DNA of 64,000 nucleotides from a beta proteobacterium AAP65 (lineage in GTDB: Bacteria > Pseudomonadota > Gammaproteobacteria > Burkholderiales > Burkholderiaceae_C). The notes beneath the pieces are model-generated. The model ran no database searches. It was not told the origin of the DNA and was given only the letters and a program-made list of their open reading frames with translations. This document shows, piece after piece, positions 55,878 to 64,000 of this stretch (within the stretch, counting starts at the first letter, position 1; each line of letters starts with the position of its first letter). The stretch spans positions 186,001 to 250,000 of the forward strand of contig LJHW01000004.1 of assembly GCA_001295865.1 (NCBI GenBank), read 5' to 3'. The position numbers were made by a program, and so were the translations under genes.

Positions 55878-57148
55878 GGCAGGGGCCTGCGGTTCGGTGC
55901 GGCGGCACGGGCCAGCACCAAGCGGCCCTCCACCAGTTCGGCCTGCAGCGGCGTGCCGCGCAGGCGCTCTTGCATCTGCGCAAGTTGCGGCGCGCCGAAG
56001 CCGGGTGCCGACAAGCTCAGGCGGGTGCCGTCGAAGTTCAGCGTCTGCACCGGGCCCTGGCCATCGGGCCAGGCGGCGGCAGCGGCGCCCATCAGCGATT
56101 CCAGATCACTCTCACCGGGCCGGCCGGCCGCGGCGCGCAGGCGCTCGGTTTCGCGCTGCATCTGCAGCGGCGCATCGAGCACGGTGCGCACGCCGGGGTG
56201 GGTGGCTTGCAGCAGACTGTTCATCGCCACGCGCTGCTGCGCCAGCGTCTGCCGCTGCTGCCAGGCGTGCACGTTCAGGCCGATGAGCTGCACGCCCACC
56301 AGCGCCGCCAGGCCCCAGCGCACGGGCCGCCACTCGGTGCTGAAAAAGCGTTTGCCGAGATCACGCGCCGCGCGTGAACCGCGGTGGCGCACGGCCAGGT
56401 CGAACTGGCGCAGGTTGGTGGCGGCCGACGTGGCTTCCAGCGTCCGCTCGGCCTCGCTCATCACGGCCACGGGCGCGCCCAGCCAGCGTTCGGCCGCGGC
56501 CGTGGCCGCGGGCGTGGCGGTGTAGCGCACCGCTTCGCCTTCGGGCTGCAGCACACGCGCCAGCGGGCCGGCGCGCAGGCAGGCCACACCGTCGGCGCGG
56601 GCCAGTGTGAACCAGGGGGCGCTGTCGCTGTCGTCACCGGCCGTGTGGAAGTGGCCGCGGGCCGGCTCGCCCGCAGCCACCGGGCTGGCGGCGGCCACCA
56701 CCCGCTCCACCGCCAGGCCGGCGGCTTCCAGCGCGGCCAGCGCGGCTGCCAGGCGCGGCCGGTGCGTCACCGCCACCCAGCCATTCTGGCCGGGCGCGGC
56801 GCCTTCGGCCAGCGCGAAATGCAGGTGCTCGTCGTCTTCGAGCAGCGTCTCTTCCATCACGCCCAGCAAGGCCGCGCGCAGGCGCGCGGGTGGGGCTTTC
56901 GGCAGATCGATGCGGTGCCAGCTGACGTCGCCTTCGGCCAGCACCAGCACGGTCTGGTCGGCACGCGGCAGCAGCGCCGGGGCGGCGCTGCCCTGCTGGG
57001 TGACGCTGCGGCCGTCGGCGCTGAACACGAAGCTCCACTGTGCGGGCAGCTTCATCGCCGCACCCGCGTGGGCCGCGGCATCGGCGCCGCCGGCGGCGCG
57101 GGCGGCCAGGCGTTCACGCGGGGGGAGCAGCAGGGCTAGCAGGGACAT
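55874..57148 (-). CDS. gspL: Type II secretion protein GspL
   Basis: The 424-residue protein has a cytoplasmic actin-like domain (about 1-250), one membrane helix near residue 290 (WGLAALVGVQLIGLNVHAW) and a periplasmic C-terminal domain. It recruits GspE. The start MSLLALLLPPRERLAA is of GspL type, although no clear ribosome-binding site is seen. It is the first gene after the only sizeable gap in the operon. Confidence 0.93.
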   Translation of the reverse strand: MSLLALLLPPRERLAARAAGGADAAAHAGAAMKLPAQWSFVFSADGRSVTQQGSAAPALLPRADQTVLVLAEGDVSWHRIDLPKAPPARLRAALLGVMEETLLEDDEHLHFALAEGAAPGQNGWVAVTHRPRLAAALAALEAAGLAVERVVAAASPVAAGEPARGHFHTAGDDSDSAPWFTLARADGVACLRAGPLARVLQPEGEAVRYTATPAATAAAERWLGAPVAVMSEAERTLEATSAATNLRQFDLAVRHRGSRAARDLGKRFFSTEWRPVRWGLAALVGVQLIGLNVHAWQQRQTLAQQRVAMNSLLQATHPGVRTVLDAPLQMQRETERLRAAAGRPGESDLESLMGAAAAAWPDGQGPVQTLNFDGTRLSLSAPGFGAPQLAQMQERLRGTPLQAELVEGRLVLARAAAPNRRPLP

Positions 57149-57249
57149 CGGTGCTCAGGCAGCAGGGCAGCGGGGAACGGGTGAACGTGGGCCGAACCAC
57201 CACCGGCCTAGGGCCGGGGCGGCGCGTATTGTGGCCTTGCTGCGCGGGC
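57149..57249. promoter_or_regulatory. 101-nt break in the gsp operon with palindrome, possible internal promoter of gspLMNDEF
   Basis: Most gsp genes overlap; this gap is the exception. It holds a perfect CCGGCC-TAG-GGCCGG palindrome (57203-57217) and, on the minus strand, CACAAT (57228-57233) that could be a -10 with a poor -35. The hairpin could alternatively slow transcription or tune the ratio of pseudopilins to platform. Confidence 0.4.
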
Positions 57250-58221
57250 TCACTGTGTCGGGGCCGTGAAGCTGTGGCGCTCGCGCCGGCGCACGACCAC
57301 GCGGTCGCCATCGCGCTGCAGCAGCGACCGTTCTTCGAGCACCCGTTCTTCCAGCCGCAGCCGGCCCGAGACCAGGAACCAGGCCGACGAGACGCCGATG
57401 CGCGCGCCCTCGACCTTGGCATCGGCCGGCAGCAGCGCCTGCACATCGGCCAAGGTCTCGAAGGGCTTGCGCTGGCGCGCCAGCACCAGGCGCTCGGCGG
57501 TGCCGAGGTCGATGTTGTCGATGGCCGCCAGCAGCACCTCGCGCGGGGCGGTGTTGGCGTTCACGGGCGTGGCCAGCGGCAGCAACTCGACCCAAGGCGC
57601 CAAGCGCGCCAGCGTCGCCGCATCGATGCCCAGCCAGCGCAGATCGTCCAGCTGCACCGGGCGCAGCGGTGCGCCCGCGGCGCCGGCTTCTTCGGGCGGC
57701 AGCTGCGCCAGGCGCAGGCCCTCGGCGATGCGCGCGGCGGTGTCGCCCGGGGCGCCGGCCAGGTCGGCCAGGCGCTGCAGCGCGGCCACCTGGGCGGACA
57801 CGGTCTTGCCGCTGCCATCGACCAGGCCGCGCAGGTTCAGGCGCGATTGCGCGTCGACGATGGCGCCGCTGATGAAGGCCTCGGGGCCGCTGTCGGCGTT
57901 GTTGTCCTGGTCGGCGGCCAGGAAGGTGGACAAACGCGCCTCGGCCAGCGGCGTGGCCCAGGGCTCGTCGAGTGAATCGCGGTTCTGGCCGCGGTTGCGC
58001 GCCTCGCGGGCGTCTTCCTTCAGGATGAGGCGCGACCAGTCCAGCGCACCGGCCAGGATCCAGGCCGCCTGCGCGCGGGCGCGCTCGGCGGCTTCCACCT
58101 GCACGGCACGGGTCTGCAGCCACACCATGCCCGAGGCGATGGTGACGATCAGCACCACGATCATCATCGCCAGCAGCAAAGCGGCGCCACGCTGCCGGCC
58201 AGGTGCGAGCCCGCGTTTCAT
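57250..58221 (-). CDS. gspK: Type II secretion minor pseudopilin GspK
   Basis: The 323-residue protein has a type III-like prepilin start (QRGAALLLAMMIVVLIVTIASG) and the large GspK insert (DGSGKTVSAQVAALQRL, VNANTAPREVLLAA). It caps the pseudopilus tip with GspI and GspJ. Starts in the ATGA overlap with gspJ. Confidence 0.93.
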   Translation of the reverse strand: MKRGLAPGRQRGAALLLAMMIVVLIVTIASGMVWLQTRAVQVEAAERARAQAAWILAGALDWSRLILKEDAREARNRGQNRDSLDEPWATPLAEARLSTFLAADQDNNADSGPEAFISGAIVDAQSRLNLRGLVDGSGKTVSAQVAALQRLADLAGAPGDTAARIAEGLRLAQLPPEEAGAAGAPLRPVQLDDLRWLGIDAATLARLAPWVELLPLATPVNANTAPREVLLAAIDNIDLGTAERLVLARQRKPFETLADVQALLPADAKVEGARIGVSSAWFLVSGRLRLEERVLEERSLLQRDGDRVVVRRRERHSFTAPTQ

Positions 58222-58898
58222 GACGACGCCGGGCCGAGCGCGATGTCGCGCGTGAGCGGCTTTTCGCCGAAGAAGATCTGCAGGCGCACGGCCTCGGGGA
58301 GCTCTTCGCGCAGCTGCACGGCGCCCTGGGGCGCACTCGCAGCACTGGCCGCCGGCGAGGGCGTCGGCGGGCTCGGCACCGCCACCACGTTGCCGCTGGA
58401 CTGCGCGTTGCTCCACTGCCCGCCGCGCGCAAAGTAGATCTGCCAGCTGGCCACGCCTTCGCTCAGCAGCAAGGTGCCGGGCTCGGTGCCCAGCAGCTGC
58501 TGGCTGCGCAGCCAAGCCTCCTGCAGTTCTGTGCCGCGCACGACGGTGGGCCCGACCCAGCGCTGCCAGCGCCCGCTGCGCACCGCCCAGGCCACGAGCT
58601 GCACGCCGCCGTCGGCGCGCCGCGTCAGGCGCAACGTCTGGCCGTCGAAGGCCAGCGGCGGCACGAGCTCGGTGTCGTGCAGCGCCATCAGGTCCTGCTC
58701 CCACTGCGTGAGCACGGTGGCCAGCCGCACGGTGCGGTCGACGGAAGCCTGGCCTTCGTCACGCGCACGCACCACCGAATCCAGCGCCCGCCAGGCCAGC
58801 GCCGTCAGCAGCGCCATCATCAGCAGCGCAACCAGCACTTCCACCAGCGTGAAGCCGGCGGCGCGGTGACGAGGGCCCGCCTGCGAGATGCGTTTCAT
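58218..58898 (-). CDS. gspJ: Type II secretion minor pseudopilin GspJ
   Basis: The 226-residue protein has the prepilin signature AAGFTLVEVLVALLMMALL with the cleavage Gly and Glu5, then a beta-rich globular part (RWQRWVGPTVVRGTELQEAW). Member of the I-J-K tip complex. Overlaps gspI and gspK by 4 nt each. Confidence 0.93.
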   Translation of the reverse strand: MKRISQAGPRHRAAGFTLVEVLVALLMMALLTALAWRALDSVVRARDEGQASVDRTVRLATVLTQWEQDLMALHDTELVPPLAFDGQTLRLTRRADGGVQLVAWAVRSGRWQRWVGPTVVRGTELQEAWLRSQQLLGTEPGTLLLSEGVASWQIYFARGGQWSNAQSSGNVVAVPSPPTPSPAASAASAPQGAVQLREELPEAVRLQIFFGEKPLTRDIALGPASS

Positions 58899-59257
58899 GG
58901 CCGGGGCAGCACCGTGGACAGGGTCAGCAGCGGGCGCCCCTCGCCGTCTTTCACCACCGCGTCCACGCGGCGGAAGTTCGGGTTGGGCGTGGGCCGGGTC
59001 ACCAGTTGCCCGGGGTAACTGCGGCCGAGCTGTTCGCAGGTGAAATCGGCCTCGCCCACCCCCGGGAACACGCGGCTGATGCGCAGCGCGGTGAGTTCGT
59101 TCTCGGCGCACCACTGCGCGGCCACCACATCGGCCAGGCGGGCGGCGTTGTCGGTGAGCACGCCGGCAGCGCGCAAGCCGGCACCCAGGGCGATGGCCAC
59201 GATGGCCAGCGCCACCAGCACCTCCAGCAGCGTGAAGCCGCGGTGCCGGTGTTTCAT
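58895..59257 (-). CDS. gspI: Type II secretion minor pseudopilin GspI
   Basis: The 120-residue protein has a short leader (MKHRHRG) and FTLLEVLVALAIVAIALG, the prepilin helix with Glu5, then a small globular domain. Overlaps gspH and gspJ by 4 nt each. Confidence 0.93.
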   Translation of the reverse strand: MKHRHRGFTLLEVLVALAIVAIALGAGLRAAGVLTDNAARLADVVAAQWCAENELTALRISRVFPGVGEADFTCEQLGRSYPGQLVTRPTPNPNFRRVDAVVKDGEGRPLLTLSTVLPRP

Positions 59258-59748
59258 GGTGGCACCTCGGCGGTGGTCACGGCGAAGGGGCCCAGGCCGT
59301 CGCTGGCGAGTTCGAGCCGCTGCGCTTCCAGCCTCAGCACGATGCGCTGCGGCGGCAGGATGGCCTCGGGGCCCAGCAGCACCTGCGGCGCGCCCACCAC
59401 CTCGGCCCGCGTGGCGGGGTCGAGCCAGCGGGTGGGCAGGGCCTGCGCGGCCGACAGGCCGACAAAACGGAACTGCACCGCCGGATCGGGGTCGGCATTG
59501 CCTTCGGCCTTGGGCACCCAGCGCACCGCCACGCCCGAGACACGCGCCTCGGCGCGTGCCATTTCCAGCAACGCGGCCAGGCGCGCGCCTTCTTCTTCCA
59601 GCTTGGCGGCATGGCCGTCGCGCAGCGACAGCGTGATCAAGCCGGCCGACACCGCCACGATGGCGATGACCACCAGCAGCTCGATCAGCGTGAAACCGCG
59701 CGCCGCGGCGCGGCCCGGGCGGCTACTGCCAGGAGCCGATGTCGGCAT
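59254..59748 (-). CDS. gspH: Type II secretion minor pseudopilin GspH
   Basis: The 164-residue protein has a basic leader ending AAARG and FTLIELLVVIAIVAVSAGL. The chosen start has GAAGG upstream; a Met 16 codons earlier would give a 34-residue leader, too long for a prepilin. It overlaps the end of gspG by 26 nt. Confidence 0.85.
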   Translation of the reverse strand: MPTSAPGSSRPGRAAARGFTLIELLVVIAIVAVSAGLITLSLRDGHAAKLEEEGARLAALLEMARAEARVSGVAVRWVPKAEGNADPDPAVQFRFVGLSAAQALPTRWLDPATRAEVVGAPQVLLGPEAILPPQRIVLRLEAQRLELASDGLGPFAVTTAEVPP

Positions 59749-60178
59749 TGGCGCCTTCACCCCCCGGCTGGCCATCGGCGCCGAAGCTGAAGACATCGAT
59801 CTCGCCGTTCACCCCGGGGTTGAGGAACTGGTAAGGCCGGCCCCAGGGGTCGGCCGGCAGCTTGTCGAGGTAGGGCTTCCAGTTCGGCGGCGGGGTGCCG
59901 GCGGTGGGCTTGCGCACCAGGGCATCGAGCCCTTGCTCTGCGCTGGGGTAGCGCTGGTTGTCGATCTTGTAGCGCTTCAGGCCTTCCACCAGCGTCTTGA
60001 TGTCGGTGCGCGCCGCGGTGCTGCGGGCGTCGTCGAGGCTGCTGAATAGGTTGGGCACGATCAGCGCGCCCAACACGCCGATGATGACCAGCACCACCAA
60101 CAGCTCGATGAGCGTGAAGCCGCGTTGGCGCAGCGTGGGGGCCGACGGGGGGCGGTGCATCAGGGGCATGGAACGCAT
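59723..60178 (-). CDS. gspG: Type II secretion major pseudopilin GspG
   Basis: The 151-residue protein has RQRG before FTLIELLVVLVIIGVLGAL (prepilin cleavage and Glu5) and the GspG calcium-site loop region (YPSAEQGLDALVRKPT, FSFGADGQPGGEG). Three in-frame ATGs lie within 19 nt; the first is used because only it has a faint upstream AGAG. The leader could be as short as 14 residues if the last one is used. Confidence 0.92.
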   Translation of the reverse strand: MRSMPLMHRPPSAPTLRQRGFTLIELLVVLVIIGVLGALIVPNLFSSLDDARSTAARTDIKTLVEGLKRYKIDNQRYPSAEQGLDALVRKPTAGTPPPNWKPYLDKLPADPWGRPYQFLNPGVNGEIDVFSFGADGQPGGEGANADIGSWQ

Positions 60179-60257
60179 GGGGCTCTGCGCCAGCCACCGG
60201 GGGCCGGCAGCCAGCAGGAAGGCCAGGGTGGCCGGTGGCTTGCATGATAATCCGCAC

Positions 60258-60872
60258 ATGTCAGCACGCTGGTGGACGGGGGGGGTTTGGGCGCTGGCCG
60301 CAGGCAGCGGCCTGTTCTGGGGTTTGCAGCTCCTTGTGAAGCCGCCCGCAGCACCCGCGCACACCCAGGTCACAGGCCCGGCGACCGCCCCCCGCGGCGA
60401 CCTCGCCCGCCTGCTCGGCAATGACCCGCCACCCCCGGTGGACGAGGCCGTCCCCGAAGCCGCGGCCGACGCCCGCTTCCAGCTGGTGGGCGTGCTCAGC
60501 GCCCCGCCGCGGCAAGCCCAACAGGAAGGCGTGGCGCTGATCGCCATCGACGGCCAGCCGCCCAAGGCCTACCGCGTGGGCGCGCGCATCGACGGTGACA
60601 AGGTCGTGCAAAAGGTGGAAGCCCGCGGCGTGACGCTCGGCCCGCGCAACGGACCGGTGCTGGTGGCGCTGAACCTCGCACCGCCCGCCCCGCCGGCCAC
60701 GGGCAGCCTGCCCGAGCTCGCTTACGGCCCGGGCGGCCAGGGCGCGCGGCCCGGCACGGTGCCGCCGCTGCCGGGCCAGCAACGCCCGCCGGGCCAGCCC
60801 ATGCCTGCCGTTGAAGCGCAGGAGATGGCCGAGCCGATGCCGAACCAGGTGGACAACCAGCCGCAGCGCTGA
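60258..60872 (+). CDS. gspC: Type II secretion protein GspC
   Basis: The 204-residue bitopic protein has an N-terminal membrane helix, a Pro/Ala linker and the HR homology domain (RFQLVGVLSAPPRQ, KAYRVGARIDGDKVVQKVEARGV) that contacts GspD. No PDZ or coiled-coil domain follows; instead there is a Pro/Gly/Gln-rich tail. It is divergent from gspG by 79 nt, and GATAAT ends 6 nt before the ATG with no ribosome-binding site. Confidence 0.9.
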   Translation: MSARWWTGGVWALAAGSGLFWGLQLLVKPPAAPAHTQVTGPATAPRGDLARLLGNDPPPPVDEAVPEAAADARFQLVGVLSAPPRQAQQEGVALIAIDGQPPKAYRVGARIDGDKVVQKVEARGVTLGPRNGPVLVALNLAPPAPPATGSLPELAYGPGGQGARPGTVPPLPGQQRPPGQPMPAVEAQEMAEPMPNQVDNQPQR

Positions 60873-60894
60873 ACAGCCGCTCGGCGTTCCGGCC

Positions 60895-61998
60895 TCAATA
60901 GAGCGCGTCGCCGAAGGGCGAAGCTTCCGGTTCTGCCGGTGTGAAGCTGTCGTTCATCTCGTCAGGCACCGAAGGCCCCGGGTCTTCACCATCGGCCACC
61001 TCGGTGAGCAGCGCCGCGGCGCTTTTCACCATCGGCCAGGCCAGCGTGGCGCCTGTGCCGTCGGTGCTTTCCATGCCGAGCTCCAGCAGGGCCGACGCGC
61101 GGAAAAGGTTCAGCGCCTGGTCCAGCCCCAGGTGGCTGTGGCTGCGGCAGAAGAGGCAGTAGTCGGTGACGGGCTGTGCGATGCGCGCGGCCAGCATCAG
61201 CGCCGCGCAGGCCGGCATGCCGTCCACCATCAAGAGATGGCGCTTGCTGGCCGCCATCAGCATCACGCCCACCATCACGGCCACTTCGTAGCCGCCGAAG
61301 GCCGCCAGCACCTCGATGGGCTCGGTGACCTCGCGGTGGCGGCCGTGCGCGGCCTGCAGCACCGTGAGCAGGTGCGTGAGCTCGTCCTTGTTCATGTCGG
61401 GGCCGCTGACCACGAGATCGCGCACCGGCGTGTTGGTCAAGCGCGAAAGCACCATGGCAGCACTTTCGTGCGAACCCACGCCCACGCCAGACAGCACGGT
61501 GCAGTTGCCGCGCAGCTTGTCGCCGATCTCCATGCCGGCGCGCATGCCGGCGTGGGCCTGCGGCAGCGTCATCGCCGAGGCCACACGTGCGTTGCGTGTG
61601 CCGTGCGATATCTTGCGCATCAGCAGGCGGTCGTGCGGCGGCAGCTTTTCGGCCATGCCGCAGTCGACCACCGTCACCTCGAGCTGCTGCGCCCGCGCAA
61701 ACACCGTCAACGGCAGCTGGTTGCTCAGCAGCATGCGCACGGTGTCGTGCGTGGCGCGGCCGTGGGCATCGCGGATGCCGTCCACCGCGATGCCGTGGTC
61801 GGCGGCGAACACCAGCAGCTGCGGGTGCTGGAAGCGCGGCTTCAGCGTGTTCTGCATCAGCCCGAGGCGGATGGCCAAGGGCTCCAGTTCGCCGAGGCTG
61901 CCACCGGCCTCGTTGCGGCGCTGCAGCTTCTCGCGCAGGGCCTTTTCCAGCAGGGGGTTGCTGGTGGGCGTGACGAGGGAACGGTTCGAACTGGCCAT
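60895..61998 (-). CDS. CobT-family phosphoribosyltransferase homologue with altered catalytic motifs
   Basis: The 367-residue protein has the CobT fold pattern (LGLMQNTLKP, FAADHGIA, FGGYEVAVMVGVML). CobT transfers phosphoribose from nicotinate mononucleotide to a lower-ligand base for cobalamin. In true CobT the catalytic Glu is in GEGTGA; here that site reads STDGTGA (Asp313), and the conserved GEMGIGNTT segment is SGVGVGSHES (170-179). There are no other cobamide genes in the window. It may use another base, or do something else. Converges with gspC, 42 nt after ilvA's... the ilvA gene lies upstream on the same strand. Confidence 0.75.
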   Translation of the reverse strand: MASSNRSLVTPTSNPLLEKALREKLQRRNEAGGSLGELEPLAIRLGLMQNTLKPRFQHPQLLVFAADHGIAVDGIRDAHGRATHDTVRMLLSNQLPLTVFARAQQLEVTVVDCGMAEKLPPHDRLLMRKISHGTRNARVASAMTLPQAHAGMRAGMEIGDKLRGNCTVLSGVGVGSHESAAMVLSRLTNTPVRDLVVSGPDMNKDELTHLLTVLQAAHGRHREVTEPIEVLAAFGGYEVAVMVGVMLMAASKRHLLMVDGMPACAALMLAARIAQPVTDYCLFCRSHSHLGLDQALNLFRASALLELGMESTDGTGATLAWPMVKSAAALLTEVADGEDPGPSVPDEMNDSFTPAEPEASPFGDALY

Positions 61999-62043
61999 GG
62001 CGCGGCAGTGTAGCGAGCGGGCCGGCGCGGCTGTGAGGCTGGG

Positions 62044-63636
<1,593 letters not shown>

Positions 63637-63722
63637 GGGCAGGTTCTTCGAGTGAAAGGGGCCAGGATGATAAGGCGCCCCCCTGGGCCGATCGTTCCTC
63701 GCGCGGCGGTCCGCGCAGGCAG

Positions 63723-63753
63723 AAAAAAGGCCCGGGGCTTGGGGCCCCGGGCC
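63723..63753 (-). terminator. Strong intrinsic terminator on the minus strand upstream of ilvA
   Basis: Perfect 10-bp stem, GGCCCGGGGC (63729-63738) and GCCCCGGGCC (63744-63753), with a 5-nt loop, followed on the minus strand by six T (63723-63728). Nothing T-rich follows on the plus strand. Confidence 0.85.
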
Positions 63754-63816
63754 GAATCCACCGGTTGGAGGTGGAGGAGACAATCGGCGGGCGGTGCCAC
63801 TTGCAACACCGTCCAT
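63723..63816 (-). ncRNA. Candidate small RNA / terminated leader upstream of ilvA
   Basis: A promoter at 63823-63850 predicts a start near 63816. The RNA would run about 94 nt to a T-run after a strong hairpin. Its middle (63762-63779 on the other strand) is a C/U-rich stretch, CUCCUCCACCUCC, complementary to Shine-Dalgarno sequences, as in C-rich-loop riboregulators. Because the next upstream gene is on the opposite strand, the terminator serves no upstream gene. The alternative is an attenuator for ilvA, 87 nt downstream. Confidence 0.55.
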
Positions 63817-63822
63817 GAAGTC

Positions 63823-63850
63823 AATATAGCACCTGAATGCTGCGGTGCAA
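63823..63850 (-). promoter_or_regulatory. Sigma-70-type promoter for the ilvA leader / small RNA
   Basis: On the minus strand TTGCAC (63845-63850), 16-nt spacer, TATATT (63823-63828). Both hexamers are near consensus in a GC-rich genome. The expected start is about 63816, 180 nt before the ilvA ATG. Confidence 0.65.
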
Positions 63851-63935
63851 TATGCGTTTTGCACCGCGTTCTGGTGAGCGCTCTCTACAAACTCCAGCCG
63901 CTGCGCGCGGCGCGCCTGAAAGGGGCAGATTCAAC

Positions 63936-64000
63936 ATGGAATGCACCATCAACTGGATGCCGGGCACCGGTATGGGCTTCGTCGCGGAAACCGGCAGCGG
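63936..64000 (+). CDS. OsmC/YhfA-family protein, N-terminal fragment
   Basis: The first 21 codons are visible (MECTINWMPGTGMGFVAETG), matching the N-terminal strands of the OsmC-like hydroperoxide reductase family, YhfA branch. AAGGGG lies about 11 nt upstream of the ATG. The remainder is past the window end. It is divergent from the RNA/ilvA transcript. Confidence 0.65.
   Translation, partial: MECTINWMPGTGMGFVAETGS

Noticed and set aside
63723-63816. Ile/Thr-rich leader peptide for ilvA attenuation
   Set aside because: The open frame starting at 63816 has no run of Ile, Val or Leu codons.
63637-63864. N-terminal extension of ilvA
   Set aside because: The frame is open but runs through the terminator hairpin and the T-run and gives a Pro/Gly-rich stretch unlike IlvA.

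Overview
The window is about 70% GC, gene-dense and free of mobile elements, rRNA and tRNA. Gene content and order point to a Burkholderiales betaproteobacterium, perhaps of the Rubrivivax/Leptothrix/Ideonella type (inference). The supporting blocks are dusB-fis-purH-ruvC, argB-slmA, hisIE-hit-tatABC, and a red-type form I RubisCO operon with its CbbX activase. No frameshifted genes were seen. Two genes are cut by the window edges: a peptide-type binding protein at the start and an OsmC-family gene at the end.

Layout. 1-3797: lipid and transport genes, with a wax ester synthase/DGAT, a SRPBCC protein and a divergent acyl-CoA-binding protein, flanked by two solute-binding proteins. 3810-15010: a periplasmic glutathione peroxidase, then the Calvin-cycle operon cbbLSXFPTZYA on the minus strand, with divergent cbbR and three TCA-N8-TGA dyads in the control region. 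15015-26166: PHA-system protein, lipoprotein peptidase, molybdopterin oxidoreductase, two metallopeptidases, a patatin/beta-barrel autotransporter, a membrane diguanylate cyclase and a Lon-like ATPase without protease. 26506-31939: a small membrane peptide gene and the dusB-fis-purH operon, in which an acyltransferase and a CdsA-like gene sit between purH and ruvC. 32053-41269: DedA-type protein, M32 carboxypeptidase, a phasin-patatin pair divergent from a two-domain fatty acyl-CoA reductase, a reductase and a copper-binding protein. 41403-49559: argB, slmA, a PdeM-type phosphoesterase, a DUF815 ATPase, mutT, hisIE, hit and tatABC. 49693-60872: a type II secretion cluster (gspC divergent from gspGHIJKLMNDEF). 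60895-64000: a CobT-like protein with altered active-site residues, biosynthetic threonine deaminase, and an apparent short RNA gene.

How they work together. The cbb operon gives CO2 fixation with its own activase (CbbX), a xylulose-bisphosphate phosphatase (CbbY) and a phosphoglycolate phosphatase (CbbZ). Fatty acyl-CoA reductase plus wax ester synthase, with an acyl-CoA carrier, a phasin and patatin esterases, could form a wax-ester/neutral-lipid storage route beside polyhydroxyalkanoate. TatABC and the type II secretion genes form an export route used by folded periplasmic proteins.

The most novel-looking element is at 63723-63850: a promoter, a roughly 94-nt C-rich transcript and a strong intrinsic terminator between two divergent genes. 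It is either a free sRNA or a terminated leader of ilvA.
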